From an uncultured Oscillibacter sp. (GTDB lineage Bacteria; Bacillota; Clostridia; Oscillospirales; Oscillospiraceae): DNA of 64,000 nucleotides. This document shows, piece by piece, positions 1 to 8,561 of this stretch. The position numbers and the translations under genes were made by a program. How positions within the stretch are numbered: the first letter of the stretch is position 1; each line of letters opens with the position of its first letter. The notes below the pieces were generated by a model, which made no database searches, had not been told where the DNA came from, and saw only the letters and a list, made by a program, of their open reading frames with translations. The stretch is taken from contig URXS01000001.1 in assembly GCA_900551885.1 (NCBI GenBank), positions 1 to 64,000 of the forward strand. The letters run 5' to 3'.

Positions 1-1
1 G

Positions 2-616
2 TCCGGCGGCCTGCCGGGCCGGAAGATCGCCGGCATCGTACTATTGTGCATGGCCTTTTTGACTGTTCTGGTATGTACCGTGGCCGGTGGGCCGTTGGAG
101 GGGCTGATCCTGTGCACCCCCTTCCTGCTCTGCGGCATCATCTGCTTTTTGGCGAAAAAGCGGCCGGGCCTCTGGTGCGCCTGGGTGGTGTATCTGGCCG
201 TGGAGCTATATCTTCGCTGGGGAACAGGCATCACCTGGCAGTTGACATTGCGCACACTGGTATTCACGCCCCAGGAAAACTACACTCGCCTTTTTATCGC
301 TTGGGTCCATCTGATTGTGATGCTGGTGATGTTCTCGGTGACTCTCCGCTCTTTCCGCCGAGCCCGCTTCCCACTGAATCGCCGGAATCTCATTCTGCTG
401 GGTGGCGGCTGGGCGGCGCTGGTGGGGTTGGACGCCCTGAAAAACTGGGGCTATACGCAGATGCTGCATCAACTCTCAAATTTCAATTACGGTCTGGGAT
501 TCCGTCTTTTGCTGCGGATCATAGACCTGACATTCCTGATGGGCTTCGCCGCCCTGCTGACCATCACATTCTGTGCTGTCCGATCCCGAAAAAAACGCTC
601 TCCAGAGGCGCCGTAA
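2..616 (+). CDS. Polytopic membrane protein, 5' end outside window
   Basis: The frame is open from the first bases of the window, so the true start lies upstream; the first internal starts are TTG at 44 and ATG at 50. About six hydrophobic segments can be seen, with basic loops (for example RSFRRARFPL) and a basic C-terminus (RSRKKRS). This looks like a small integral membrane protein of 200 or more residues. I do not recognise the family and see no catalytic motif. It is followed directly by a terminator, so it ends its transcription unit and is not part of the molybdenum operon downstream. Confidence 0.6.
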   Translation, partial: SGGLPGRKIAGIVLLCMAFLTVLVCTVAGGPLEGLILCTPFLLCGIICFLAKKRPGLWCAWVVYLAVELYLRWGTGITWQLTLRTLVFTPQENYTRLFIAWVHLIVMLVMFSVTLRSFRRARFPLNRRNLILLGGGWAALVGLDALKNWGYTQMLHQLSNFNYGLGFRLLLRIIDLTFLMGFAALLTITFCAVRSRKKRSPEAP

Positions 617-631
617 GGCGCCTCCTTTTCC
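605..631 (+). terminator. Rho-independent terminator
   Basis: Perfect 8-bp stem gaggcgcc/ggcgcctc with a gtaa loop that contains the stop codon of the preceding gene, followed by a pyrimidine tract (cttttcc). It separates the membrane protein from the moa operon. Confidence 0.7.
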
Positions 632-659
632 TTGACTTTTCCTGGGAAACCCCTATAAT
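632..659 (+). promoter_or_regulatory. Promoter of the moa-mod operon
   Basis: TTGACT at 632-637 and TATAAT at 654-659 with 16-bp spacing, about 50 bp before moaA. The leader is too short for a molybdenum-cofactor riboswitch. Confidence 0.7.
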
Positions 660-707
660 AATAGCAGTATCGTTTGCCTAATCCGAGTATCACGATAGGA
701 GGGCCAC

Positions 708-1652
708 ATGCAGGACGGCTGCGGACGGACAATTGATTATCTGCGGCTGAGCGTCACGGACCGGTGCAATTACCGCTGCCGGTACTGTATGCCGCCGGAA
801 GGCATTCCCAAGCAAGAGCATCGGGACATGCTCTCCCTGGAGGAACTGGCGGAGATCGCTGGCGCGGCGGTCCGGCTGGGTGTAAAGAAGATTCGCCTGA
901 CAGGCGGAGAACCGCTGGTACGGCGTGGAATCGTGGAGCTGTGCCGCCAGTTGCGGGCCATTCCAGGCCTTCAGGAGCTGTGCCTGACCACCAATGGCTC
1001 CCTGCTGCGGTCTTTGGCCGCCCCGCTGCGGGAAGCGGGAGTGGACCGGCTGAACATCAGCCTGGATACCCTGCGGCCGGAGCGGTTCGCAGAAACGACC
1101 CGGCTGGGTCAGCTCTCCGATGTACGGGAAGGCATTGCGGCGGCGGAGGCCGCCGGCTTTCAGGGCCTGAAATTCGACACCGTTCTCATCGGTGGTTTCA
1201 ACGACGACGAGATCCCCGATTTTGTGAGCCTGACCCGAGACCATCCCTGGGAGATCCGGTTCATCGAGCTGATGCCCATGGGACCTTGCGCCGGATGGGA
1301 CAAGGCTTGCTTTCTTCCGGCAGATACCATTCTGAAAAGGGTACCCACGTTACAGCAGATCGACAGCAGCGGCGTGGCCCGGCGGTACCGGCTGCCCGGC
1401 GCACTGGGCACCGTAGGCCTGATCTCCCCCATCAGTCACGACTTCTGTGCCGACTGCCGCCGCATCCGGGTGACGGCAGACGGAAAGCTGAAAGGCTGTC
1501 TTCACTCGGCGGAGGAACTGCCATTGCGTGGACTGCACGGAGCGGAGCTGGAGGAGGCCATCCGGCGGGGCATCCTGCAAAAACCTCCGCGCCACCACCT
1601 GGCGGAGCGAAAGAGTGACACGCCCCGGAACATGAATCAGATCGGAGGCTGA
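708..1652 (+). CDS. moaA: GTP 3',8-cyclase MoaA (radical SAM)
   Basis: First step of molybdenum cofactor synthesis: radical-SAM conversion of GTP to 3',8-cyclo-GTP. The N-terminal radical SAM cluster motif C20-N-Y-R-C24-R-Y-C27 is present, followed by the SAM-binding TGGEP. The second 4Fe-4S site that holds GTP is C247, C250 and C264. The protein ends in Gly-Gly, as functional MoaA does. At 314 residues it is close to family size. ATG 708 follows AGGAGGG at 697-703. It heads the operon, with moaC starting two bases after its stop. Cytosolic. No sign of damage. Confidence 0.96.
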   Translation: MQDGCGRTIDYLRLSVTDRCNYRCRYCMPPEGIPKQEHRDMLSLEELAEIAGAAVRLGVKKIRLTGGEPLVRRGIVELCRQLRAIPGLQELCLTTNGSLLRSLAAPLREAGVDRLNISLDTLRPERFAETTRLGQLSDVREGIAAAEAAGFQGLKFDTVLIGGFNDDEIPDFVSLTRDHPWEIRFIELMPMGPCAGWDKACFLPADTILKRVPTLQQIDSSGVARRYRLPGALGTVGLISPISHDFCADCRRIRVTADGKLKGCLHSAEELPLRGLHGAELEEAIRRGILQKPPRHHLAERKSDTPRNMNQIGG

Positions 1653-1654
1653 GG

Positions 1655-2134
1655 ATGAGCGAGCTGACCCATTTCAATGAACAGGGGCGGGCGAAGATGG
1701 TGGATGTGACGGACAAGGCTGTCACCCACCGCACCGCTGTGGCCGCCGGGGAGATCCACATGGCCCCGGAGACTTTGGAGAAAATCAAAGCCGGCACCAT
1801 GAAAAAGGGCGATGTGCTGGCGGTGGCCCAGGTGGCAGGCATCCAGGCGGCCAAGCACAACTGGGAGCTGATCCCCATGTGCCACCCGCTGCCTCTGACC
1901 GGCATCGACATCACCTTTGCCCTGTCGGACCAGCCCGCCATGGTGGAGATCCGGGCCGCTGTCACCTGCACCGGCGTCACCGGCGTGGAGATGGAGGCCC
2001 TGACTGCCGTGTCCGTGGCGGCTTTGACCATCTACGATATGTGCAAGGCTGTTCAGAAGGACATGCGCATCACCAACATCCGCCTGCTGGAAAAATCCGG
2101 CGGCAAGAGCGGAGACTACAGAATAAAGGAGTGA
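1655..2134 (+). CDS. moaC: Cyclic pyranopterin monophosphate synthase MoaC
   Basis: Completes formation of cyclic pyranopterin monophosphate from the MoaA product. Full length at 159 residues, with family signatures MVDVTDK near the N-terminus, the central [19 protein letters not shown] block and [21 protein letters not shown]. It starts at once after moaA, so the two are translated together. No MoaD or MoaE gene follows, so molybdopterin synthase must be encoded elsewhere if the pathway is complete. Confidence 0.96.
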   Translation: MSELTHFNEQGRAKMVDVTDKAVTHRTAVAAGEIHMAPETLEKIKAGTMKKGDVLAVAQVAGIQAAKHNWELIPMCHPLPLTGIDITFALSDQPAMVEIRAAVTCTGVTGVEMEALTAVSVAALTIYDMCKAVQKDMRITNIRLLEKSGGKSGDYRIKE

Positions 2135-2139
2135 ACCTC

Positions 2140-2583
2140 TTGGCCACCGTTGTATCCGTGAATATCAGTGAGAAAAAGGGGACCATCAAGCATCCTGTCC
2201 CGGAGATCCAGTTGAAACTACGCCATGGCATCGTGGGAGACGCCCATGCCGGGGACTGGCACCGGCAGATCTCCCTTCTGGCGGAGGAGAGCGTGGACAC
2301 CATGCGCACCGCCTGCCCCATTCCTCTGGACGCCGGGGTGTTCGCAGAAAATATCAACACCCGGGGCATCGACCTGAAGCACCTGCCTGTGGGCACCCAC
2401 CTGCGTATCGGTGAGACCGAGGTGGAGGTGACCCAGATCGGCAAGGAGTGCCACAGTGACTGCGCCATCAAAAAGGCCGTGGGCAAGTGTGTCATGCCCA
2501 CGGAGGGCATCTTTGCCGTGGTGATAAAAGAGGGTACCGTCCGGGCGGGGGATGCCATCGAGATTCTGGAGGCGGAGAAATGA
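2140..2583 (+). CDS. MOSC domain protein
   Basis: A 147-residue single MOSC domain (the fold at the C-terminus of Moco sulfurases), with a conserved-type cysteine stretch KECHSDCAIKKAVGKC and PTEGIFAVV. Such small proteins are proposed to handle sulfur or molybdopterin, but their reaction is unsettled. TTG 2140 is preferred because AAGGAG at 2126-2131 is 8 bases upstream; an in-frame GTG at 2131 overlaps the Shine-Dalgarno itself. It sits between moaC and the MoeA-like gene and overlaps the latter by 4 bases, which supports a cofactor role. Confidence 0.85.
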   Translation: MATVVSVNISEKKGTIKHPVPEIQLKLRHGIVGDAHAGDWHRQISLLAEESVDTMRTACPIPLDAGVFAENINTRGIDLKHLPVGTHLRIGETEVEVTQIGKECHSDCAIKKAVGKCVMPTEGIFAVVIKEGTVRAGDAIEILEAEK

Positions 2584-3599
2584 AGCTGATCAAAACCGAG
2601 GAGGCCGTGGGCCATGTGCTGTGCCACGACCTGACCCAGATCATCAAGGACCAGTACAAGGACGCCCGGTTCCGCAAGGGGCATGTGGTGACGGAGGAGG
2701 ACATCCCGGTCCTGCTCTCCATGGGCAAGGAGCACCTGTACGTCTGGGAGATGACGCCGGGAATGCTCCATGAAAACGACGCCGCAGAGCGGCTGTACGC
2801 CTTATGCGCCAATGCGCACATGGACCGCAGCGAGGTCAAGGAGGGCAAGATCGAGCTGAAAGCCGCCTGTGACGGCCTCTTCCTGGTGAACTCGGAAAAG
2901 CTCATCGCCGTCAACACCGTGGAGGACATCATGATCGCCACCCGGAAGGGCGGCACCGCCGTCCGCAAAGGCGACAAGCTGGCGGGAATGCGGGTCATTC
3001 CCCTCATCATCCCGGAGGAAAAATTGCAGGCCGCTAAGCAGGCCGCCGGGGATGCACCGCTTCTGGAACTGAAGCCCTGGGTCCGGCGGACCGCGGCCAT
3101 CGTAGCCACCGGCAGCGAGGTGAAAAAGGGCCTGATTCAGGATACCTTCACCCCGGTGGTCAAGGACAAGCTGGCCGCTTACGGCATTGAGACCATCTCC
3201 ATCGCCTATTCCGGTGACGGAGTGGAGAACGTAGCGGGTGCTGTAGCGGAGGCCCGGGCCACCGGCGCCGACGTAATTCTCTGCACCGGCGGCATGAGCG
3301 TGGACCCGGACGACAACACCCCCGGCGGCATCAAAGCCAGCGGGGCCAAGATCGTCACCTACGGCGCCCCGGTGCTGCCCGGCGCCATGTTCCTGCTGGG
3401 CTACTATGAGGATGGTACCCCCGTCATGGGTCTCCCCGGCTGCGTCATGTACGCAGGCGCCACCATCTTCGACCTGGTGCTGCCCTTTGTGGCGGCAGAC
3501 GTGCCGGTGACACGGCGGCAGATCGTAGCCCTGGGCGAGGGCGGACTGTGCCTGGGCTGCAAACCCTGTCACTGGCCCATCTGCCCCTTCGGAAAGTAA
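2580..3599 (+). CDS. MoeA/MogA-like molybdopterin-binding protein
   Basis: A 339-residue protein whose start (ATG in ATGA) overlaps the MOSC stop. Residues about 170-315 form a MoCF-biosynthesis (molybdopterin-binding) domain: IVATGSEV, CTGGMSVDPDD and GLPGCVMYAGATIFDLVLP. The N-terminal 160 residues are shorter than canonical MoeA (about 400), so this is a divergent relative rather than plain MoeA. The last 20 residues hold four cysteines (CLGCKPC and PIC), which suggests a metal site and is not typical for MoeA. Likely binds molybdopterin or its adenylated form for metal insertion or delivery. Confidence 0.8.
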   Translation: MKLIKTEEAVGHVLCHDLTQIIKDQYKDARFRKGHVVTEEDIPVLLSMGKEHLYVWEMTPGMLHENDAAERLYALCANAHMDRSEVKEGKIELKAACDGLFLVNSEKLIAVNTVEDIMIATRKGGTAVRKGDKLAGMRVIPLIIPEEKLQAAKQAAGDAPLLELKPWVRRTAAIVATGSEVKKGLIQDTFTPVVKDKLAAYGIETISIAYSGDGVENVAGAVAEARATGADVILCTGGMSVDPDDNTPGGIKASGAKIVTYGAPVLPGAMFLLGYYEDGTPVMGLPGCVMYAGATIFDLVLPFVAADVPVTRRQIVALGEGGLCLGCKPCHWPICPFGK

Positions 3600-3608
3600 A
3601 TAAAACAG

Positions 3609-3635
3609 GATATGCGCCGACAAGCGGCGCATATC
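3609..3635 (+). terminator. Perfect 11-bp hairpin between MoeA-like gene and modA
   Basis: gatatgcgccg and cggcgcatatc pair perfectly around a 5-base loop. The tail (gtttcctattcg) is only weakly T-rich, so it may be a partial terminator or an mRNA stability element rather than a strong stop. Confidence 0.5.
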
Positions 3636-3734
3636 GTTTCCTATTCGTTATCCTCATTTGAATATCACGTCGGTTTCATCTCGCCCTTGCATTGGCGGGA
3701 AGAACATATTATCATCAGAAAGGAAGATCCCCCC

Positions 3735-4559
3735 ATGAAAAAAGCACTGTCCCTGCTGCTGGCCCTGGCCATGCTGCTGGCTCTGACCGCCTGTGGCGGC
3801 ACGGAGAGCGACAACACCCAGGAAACCGACACCACGGAAACTGAGGAGACCGCCGAAGCGGTGGAGCTCATCGTCTTCGCCGCCGCTTCCCTGACCGAGA
3901 CCCTGGACGAGATCATTGAGGACTACAAGGACGTGGCCCCCCATGTCACCATTGTGCCCTCCTATGAGTCCTCCGGTACCCTGCTGAAAGACATTCAGGC
4001 AGGGGCGGACTGCGACCTGTTCCTCTCTGCCGGCGCCTCACAGATGGACACGCTGGAGGAAGAGGGTGGTGTGCTGGAGGGCTCCCGTCTGGACCTGCTG
4101 GAGAATAAGGTGGCCCTGGCTGTGCCGGAAGGCAATCCGAAGGGGATCGAGAGTTTCGACCAACTGGCCGAGCTGCTGAAGAGCGGCGACGTGTTTCTGG
4201 CCATCGGTAACAGCGACGTACCCGTGGGCCAGTATACCCAGAAGATCTTCGCCTATTATGGCATCGATGAATCCGCTATTGCCGACTGCCTGACTTACGG
4301 ATCCAACGTCAAGGAAGTCACCACCCAGGTCAGCGAGGCGGCTGTGGACTGCGGCATCATTTACGCCACTGACGCCTTCTCCGCCGGACTCACTACCGTA
4401 GATGGCGCCACCGCCGAGATGTGCGGCCAAGTGATCTACCCGGCTGCCGTGGTGGCTTCCAGCCAGCATCCTGACGAAGCCCAGGCCTTCCTGGATTACC
4501 TGACCACCCCAGATGCCGGGGCCGTGTTTGAGAGCGTGGGCTTCACCCCCCTCAACTGA
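3735..4559 (+). CDS. modA: Molybdate ABC transporter substrate-binding lipoprotein ModA
   Basis: Captures molybdate (or tungstate) outside the cell for ModBC. 274 residues from ATG 3735 (GGAAG upstream); an upstream in-frame extension to 3612 lacks a signal peptide and is discarded. Lipoprotein signal: basic MKK, hydrophobic core, lipobox LTAC with the lipidated Cys near residue 19, then an acidic Thr/Glu linker. The mature part shows ModA blocks: VFAAASLTETLDEI, SYESSGTLLKDIQAGADCDLF, GNSDVPVGQYT, and the late GIIYATDA. First gene of modABC, placed between cofactor genes. Confidence 0.95.
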   Translation: MKKALSLLLALAMLLALTACGGTESDNTQETDTTETEETAEAVELIVFAAASLTETLDEIIEDYKDVAPHVTIVPSYESSGTLLKDIQAGADCDLFLSAGASQMDTLEEEGGVLEGSRLDLLENKVALAVPEGNPKGIESFDQLAELLKSGDVFLAIGNSDVPVGQYTQKIFAYYGIDESAIADCLTYGSNVKEVTTQVSEAAVDCGIIYATDAFSAGLTTVDGATAEMCGQVIYPAAVVASSQHPDEAQAFLDYLTTPDAGAVFESVGFTPLN

Positions 4560-4568
4560 CGCATCGAA

Positions 4569-4594
4569 GTCCCGCCGGGGAAACCCGGCGGGAC
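4569..4594 (+). repeat. Intercistronic hairpin modA-modB
   Basis: Perfect 11-bp GC stem gtcccgccggg/cccggcgggac with a gaaa tetraloop and no T tract. Probably protects the 3' end of the modA message so that binding protein is made in excess over permease. Confidence 0.6.
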
Positions 4595-4658
4595 CGCCTG
4601 TACATTTCCATTCTTCGAACAGGTGGTCTCCCCCATTCCCTCTCAGGAGGTTCCGTGT

Positions 4659-5336
4659 ATGGACTGGTTTCCCCTTTACAACTCACTCCGTATCGCTGCT
4701 ATCTCCACCATCGTCGTATTCTTCTTGGGCATCTGGGCGGCCTACTACATCGCCCAGCTCCCCCGGCTGGTGAAGGGTGTGCTGGACGTGGTGCTGACGC
4801 TGCCCCTGGTGCTGCCGCCCACGGTGGTGGGCTGGCTCCTTCTGATGCTGCTGGGGCCCAAGCGGCCTCTGGGAGCGTGGGTGCTGGAGATCTTCGGGGT
4901 GAAGCTGGTGATGACCTGGTGGTCCGCCATCTTCGCCACCGTCGTTGTGGCCTTTCCGCTGATGTACCGCACCGCCCGGGGCGCCTTCGAGAGTTTTGAC
5001 CGGAATCTGGCAGACGCCGGCCGGACGTTGGGCCGGTCCAACACCTGGGTCTTCTGGCGAGTGCAGATGCCGGTTTGCAAGCAGGGTATCCTGGCCGGGA
5101 CTGTGCTGGCCTTTGCCAGGGCTCTGGGCGAGTATGGCGCCACCTCCATGATCGCCGGATACACCCCAGGCCGCACCGCCACCATCTCTACCACCGTCTA
5201 TCAGCTCTGGCGCACCAACGACAACCTGGGCGCAGCCCGATGGGTGCTGGTGAATGTGGCCATCTCCGCCGTATTTTTGCTGGCGGTGAATCTGCTGGAG
5301 ACCCGCCAGCGGTCCGGGAAGGGAGGCGGACACTGA
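4659..5336 (+). CDS. modB: Molybdate ABC transporter permease ModB
   Basis: 225-residue inner-membrane permease with about five hydrophobic helices and the EAA-type coupling loop NLADAGRTLGRSNTWVFWRVQMP that contacts ModC. The LPLVLPPTVVGWLLL block is typical of ModB/CysT permeases, and RALGEYGATSMIAG is the family signature near the C-terminus. ATG 4659 lies 8 bases after AGGAGG (4645-4650). Its stop overlaps modC (TGATG). Confidence 0.95.
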   Translation: MDWFPLYNSLRIAAISTIVVFFLGIWAAYYIAQLPRLVKGVLDVVLTLPLVLPPTVVGWLLLMLLGPKRPLGAWVLEIFGVKLVMTWWSAIFATVVVAFPLMYRTARGAFESFDRNLADAGRTLGRSNTWVFWRVQMPVCKQGILAGTVLAFARALGEYGATSMIAGYTPGRTATISTTVYQLWRTNDNLGAARWVLVNVAISAVFLLAVNLLETRQRSGKGGGH

Positions 5337-6382
5337 TGGCGCTTTCCGTAGACATCCGAAAAAAGCTGGGAGACTTTCAACTGGAGGTCCAGTTTGAGGC
5401 GGGTGCGGAGACATTGGCCCTGCTGGGTGCCTCCGGCTGCGGCAAAAGCGTGACGCTCCGGTGCGTGGCCGGGATCCTGACCCCTGATGAAGGCCACATC
5501 CGTCTGGATGGCGTGACGCTGTTCGACAGCGCCGGACACGTCAACCTGCCGCCCCAGAAGCGGCGGGTCGGGTACCTCTTCCAGCAGTATGCTCTGTTTC
5601 CCAATATGACGGTGCGGCAAAACATCGCCGCAGCGGTTCGAAACAAACAGCTCCGGGCGGCAGCCGCGGAGGAGAAGCTGCGGCAGTTCCAGTTGGAATC
5701 GGTGGCGGACCTGCGGCCCGGCCAGATCTCCGGAGGGCAGCAGCAGCGCTGCGCTCTGGCCCGGATTCTGGCCTCGGAGCCCAGAGCCATTTTGCTGGAC
5801 GAGCCCTTCTCCGCCCTGGACAGTTATCTGAAGTATCAACTGGAGCTGGAGTTAGCGGATACTCTGAATCGGTTCTCCGGCCCGGTGCTGTGGGTGTCCC
5901 ATGACCGGGGCGAGGTCTTCCGTAACTGCAAACAGGTGTGCGTCATAGACCAGGGCCGCTCCCAGCCCACCCAAACCATGGAGGACCTGATGACCCGCCC
6001 CGGGACGGAGGCGGCGGCCCGGCTCTCCGGCTGTGAAAACTACACCGACGCCATGCCTCGGGAACATGCAGTGGCGCTTCCGGAATGGGGCGTGACGCTT
6101 GTTTGTGGTACCCCGGTGCCGGAGGGTATTCACAGAATCGGTATCCGGGCCCGGAGTCTCCATCCGGCGGAGACAGGAGCGGAAAACACATTTTCCTGCC
6201 GGGTGGTCCGCACAGTGGAGGACGTGTTCTCCCTGGCGGTGCTGCTGCAGCCGGAGGGTGCGGCAGAAGGCGCACCGTTGCTGCGGATGGAAGTAGACAA
6301 AGGCGCCTGGCAGATACCGGAGGGCGGTACGGTGACCGTGGCCGTCGCGCCCGGAGAAATTCTGCTGTTGGGGGAATTGTAA
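5336..6382 (+). CDS. modC: Molybdate ABC transporter ATPase ModC
   Basis: 348-residue ATPase. Walker A GASGCGKS, Q-loop FQQYALFP, signature SGGQQQR, Walker B ILLDEPFSALD and switch His in WVSHD are all present in the first 210 residues. The remaining about 130 residues are a regulatory domain of the TOBE/MOP kind that in ModC proteins binds oxyanion. ATG 5336 overlaps the modB stop, so translation is coupled; in-frame sequence further upstream is a shadow of modB. Confidence 0.94.
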   Translation: MALSVDIRKKLGDFQLEVQFEAGAETLALLGASGCGKSVTLRCVAGILTPDEGHIRLDGVTLFDSAGHVNLPPQKRRVGYLFQQYALFPNMTVRQNIAAAVRNKQLRAAAAEEKLRQFQLESVADLRPGQISGGQQQRCALARILASEPRAILLDEPFSALDSYLKYQLELELADTLNRFSGPVLWVSHDRGEVFRNCKQVCVIDQGRSQPTQTMEDLMTRPGTEAAARLSGCENYTDAMPREHAVALPEWGVTLVCGTPVPEGIHRIGIRARSLHPAETGAENTFSCRVVRTVEDVFSLAVLLQPEGAAEGAPLLRMEVDKGAWQIPEGGTVTVAVAPGEILLLGEL

Positions 6383-6395
6383 AGGAGGAGTTGCT

Positions 6396-6893
6396 ATGTT
6401 TAAGGCGGCAGTATTGACCGTCAGTGACCGCAGTTCCCAGGGCCAGCGGCCGGACGCGGCGGGCCCGCTGGTGGAGGAGCTGCTGAAAGGGGCCGGATAC
6501 GACGTGGTCCAAACCATGATCGTACCGGACGAAGGAGCCCGGATCGAAGCCGCGCTGCGGCAGTGGAGTGACCGGGAACCGGTAGATCTGATCGTCACCA
6601 CGGGAGGCACTGGTTTCTCCCCCAGGGATGTGACACCGGAGGCCACCATCGCCGTGTGCCAGCGGCTGACGCCGGGGATTCCGGAGGCCATGCGCTACGC
6701 CTCCATGCAGGTGACGCTCCGGGGCATGCTGTCCCGGGCGGCAGCGGGCATCCGAGGGAAAACCCTGATCGTGAATCTCCCAGGCTCCCCCAAGGCAGCC
6801 AAGGAGAATCTGGAAGCCGTCCTCCCCACCCTGGCCCACGGCCTGGAGATGCTAACCGGCGGCCAGGCTGACTGCGCGGCTCTGAAAGACTGA
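6396..6893 (+). CDS. mogA: Molybdopterin adenylyltransferase MogA
   Basis: Adenylates molybdopterin before molybdenum insertion. 165 residues, one MoCF domain: VLTVSDRSSQGQRPD, the TTGGTGFSPRDVTPEAT substrate loop, and LIVNLPGSPKAAKENLE. ATG 6396 follows AAAGGAGG. It closes the cofactor and transport operon and is followed by a strong terminator. Together with the MoeA-like protein it would supply the late steps of cofactor assembly. Confidence 0.94.
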   Translation: MFKAAVLTVSDRSSQGQRPDAAGPLVEELLKGAGYDVVQTMIVPDEGARIEAALRQWSDREPVDLIVTTGGTGFSPRDVTPEATIAVCQRLTPGIPEAMRYASMQVTLRGMLSRAAAGIRGKTLIVNLPGSPKAAKENLEAVLPTLAHGLEMLTGGQADCAALKD

Positions 6894-6907
6894 ATCTAAG
6901 AAAATAA

Positions 6908-6949
6908 GGACCTGGATGGCAAAATTTTGCCGTCCAGATCCCATTTTTT
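6908..6949. terminator. Bidirectional terminator, mogA / Rrf2 gene
   Basis: 17-bp stem with two G-T pairs (ggacctggatggcaaaa against ttttgccgtccagatcc), flanked by an A-rich stretch on the left and a T run (cattttttat) on the right. It serves both mogA (+) and the convergent Rrf2 gene (-). Confidence 0.8.
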
Positions 6950-6953
6950 ATCC

Positions 6954-7403
6954 TCACAGGAGTTCCTGACTATCGAATTTTTTTTTGCCTTTCTCCAGCT
7001 CCGATTGGACCAGATCGGCCAACGTAAAGCGGTCCACATAGCCGGTGATCACATCATTCAATCCCTGCCAGAAGTCCCTGGCCGCACAGGTATCCCGGCG
7101 GTTACAAGGCACCTCTTCCTCCTCCAGGCAGATCACCGGGGCCAGGTCCCCTTCCGTCAACCGCAAAATACTCCCCACTGTGTACGCATCCGGATCCCGG
7201 GCCAGACGGTATCCCCCCTGAGCCCCTCGCCCGCTGCGGAGGAATCCGGCCTTTCCCAGGAGGCCCGCAATCTGTTCCAGATACTTCACCGACAGCTCCT
7301 GCCGGGCCGCTACATCCTTTAACGAAACATACCCCGTTTTGCCGTGAATCGCCACGTCCGTCATCAGACGCAGGGCATACCGCCCTCGAGTGGAAATACG
7401 CAT
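6954..7403 (-). CDS. Rrf2-family transcriptional regulator (IscR-like)
   Basis: 149-residue winged-helix regulator that starts MRISTRGRYALRLM, the family's usual N-terminus. Recognition helix region: VSLKDVAARQELSVKYLEQI. Three cysteines at 92, 100 and 106 have almost the spacing of the IscR 2Fe-2S ligands (92, 98, 104), so it may sense iron-sulfur status or redox. ATG at 7403 is chosen over the one at 7421 because GGAGG lies just upstream. It is a single gene convergent with the molybdenum operon; its targets cannot be told from here. Confidence 0.9.
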   Translation of the reverse strand: MRISTRGRYALRLMTDVAIHGKTGYVSLKDVAARQELSVKYLEQIAGLLGKAGFLRSGRGAQGGYRLARDPDAYTVGSILRLTEGDLAPVICLEEEEVPCNRRDTCAARDFWQGLNDVITGYVDRFTLADLVQSELEKGKKKFDSQELL

Positions 7404-7590
7404 GGTCTTCCCTCCTCTCATTTCTATTTTGCCATGCTGCTTTTTGAATTACAACAATTTTTTCCAATTTACAGCAGATTTTTGTGTCTCCGCATAAGGT
7501 GACAAACTTCACTCAGAGGAAATTGACATTCCGTTCTTTTTTGCATTGAATCTGCTTGAAATAGGTCAAGGGGAAGCGCACTGCTTTTTC

Positions 7591-7620
7591 TTGCAAAGGG
7601 GCGGGGAATTGTGGTAAGAT
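7591..7620 (+). promoter_or_regulatory. Promoter of DtxR-like gene
   Basis: TTGCAA (7591-7596) and TAAGAT (7615-7620), 18-bp spacing, 36 bp before the GTG start. Confidence 0.5.
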
Positions 7621-7656
7621 GAAAAAGATAAAATCAGCCGAAAGGAAGTCGCCGCC

Positions 7657-8031
7657 GTGAAGATCCAAGAATCCGCTGAAAATTATCTGGAGACCATCCT
7701 GATTCTGAAGGAGCGCAAGGGATTTGTCCGCTCCATTGACATCGCGGCGGAGCTGGAGTTCTCCAAACCCAGTGTCAGTGTGGCCATGAAGAATCTGCGG
7801 GAAAACGGCTACATCGAGGTGGACGATCTGGGTCATATCACCCTCACTGCCGCCGGAGCTGAAATCGCTGAGCGCATCTATGAGCGGCATACCTTCCTGT
7901 CCAGTTGGCTGACGGCTCTTGGCGTGGACCCCAAGGTGGCAGTGGAGGATGCCTGCCGCATCGAACACGTCATCAGTGCGGAGAGCTTTTCCGTTATCCG
8001 CGATCACGTAAACCAAAACAAAGAACACTGA
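7657..8031 (+). CDS. DtxR/MntR-family metal-dependent regulator
   Basis: 124-residue iron- or manganese-responsive repressor. N-terminal wHTH (RSIDIAAELEFSKPSVSVAMKNLRENGYI) and a dimerisation half with VEDACRIEHVIS, the metal-ligand helix of DtxR (E-x-C-R-x-E-H). It lacks the C-terminal SH3-like domain of full DtxR, so it resembles the short MntR type. GTG 7657 follows AAAGGAAG. It stands alone, before a terminator; no metal transporter is adjacent. Confidence 0.88.
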   Translation: MKIQESAENYLETILILKERKGFVRSIDIAAELEFSKPSVSVAMKNLRENGYIEVDDLGHITLTAAGAEIAERIYERHTFLSSWLTALGVDPKVAVEDACRIEHVISAESFSVIRDHVNQNKEH

Positions 8032-8039
8032 ATAAAACC

Positions 8040-8075
8040 GGCGCCGCGGGAGCATGGCTTCCGCGGCGCTTTGTT
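8040..8075 (+). terminator. Rho-independent terminator
   Basis: gcgccgcgg and ccgcggcgc form a 9-bp GC stem around an 11-base loop, followed by tttgttattt. Ends the DtxR-like transcript. Confidence 0.75.
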
Positions 8076-8088
8076 ATTTAATTTACGG

Positions 8089-8117
8089 TTGTGGACTGGG
8101 ATCTTTTTTGTTATAAT
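8089..8117 (+). promoter_or_regulatory. Promoter of the DUF4430-ECF operon
   Basis: TTGTGG (8089-8094) and a consensus TATAAT (8112-8117) with 17-bp spacing. The 50-base leader that follows is too short for a cobalamin riboswitch. Confidence 0.6.
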
Positions 8118-8171
8118 CGGCTGAGAAATGACGGTTCCCCACAAAACAAACGGGAACAGGGGGAGGATTCC

Positions 8172-8561
8172 ATGCGAAAGAAACTGTTGATCGGTTGCGG
8201 GGCCCTGGTGGTGGCCTGTTTGCTGGCCGCTGTGCTGTATATCCAGACCCAGCCTGGGACGACGGAGGGCGCAAAGGCCATCGATGTAGTGGTCGTCCAC
8301 GGGGACGGCACGGAGGCCACCTTCCAGTACCAGACCGACGCGGAGTATCTGGGTGATGTGCTGACAGAAAATGGCTTGGTGGAGGGAACAGAGAGCTCCT
8401 ACGGTCTGTTCATCACCACCGTGGACGGAGAGACAGCGGACGACAGCCTCCAGCAGTGGTGGTGCATCACCCGGGAGGGAGAAATGCTCTCCACCGGAGC
8501 CGATCAGACCCCCATCGCCGACGGGGAGCAATATGAGTTGACCCTGACGGAAGGGTACTAA
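8172..8561 (+). CDS. DUF4430 (transcobalamin-like) exported protein
   Basis: 129 residues: a basic start (MRKK), one hydrophobic segment (about residues 5-23) that can act as signal anchor, then a small extracellular domain with features of DUF4430, the fold shared with the C-terminal domain of transcobalamin and intrinsic factor (YLGDVLTENGLV, and QQWWCITREGEM). There is no clean lipobox, although the segment contains Cys. ATG 8172 follows GGGAGGA. It touches the S-component gene downstream, so the two probably make one uptake system; ligand likely a vitamin or corrinoid, which is inference. Confidence 0.78.
   Translation: MRKKLLIGCGALVVACLLAAVLYIQTQPGTTEGAKAIDVVVVHGDGTEATFQYQTDAEYLGDVLTENGLVEGTESSYGLFITTVDGETADDSLQQWWCITREGEMLSTGADQTPIADGEQYELTLTEGY

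Noticed and set aside
8118..8171. Cobalamin riboswitch before the DUF4430 gene
   Set aside because: The leader is about 50 bases and lacks a B12-box; too short for the class.
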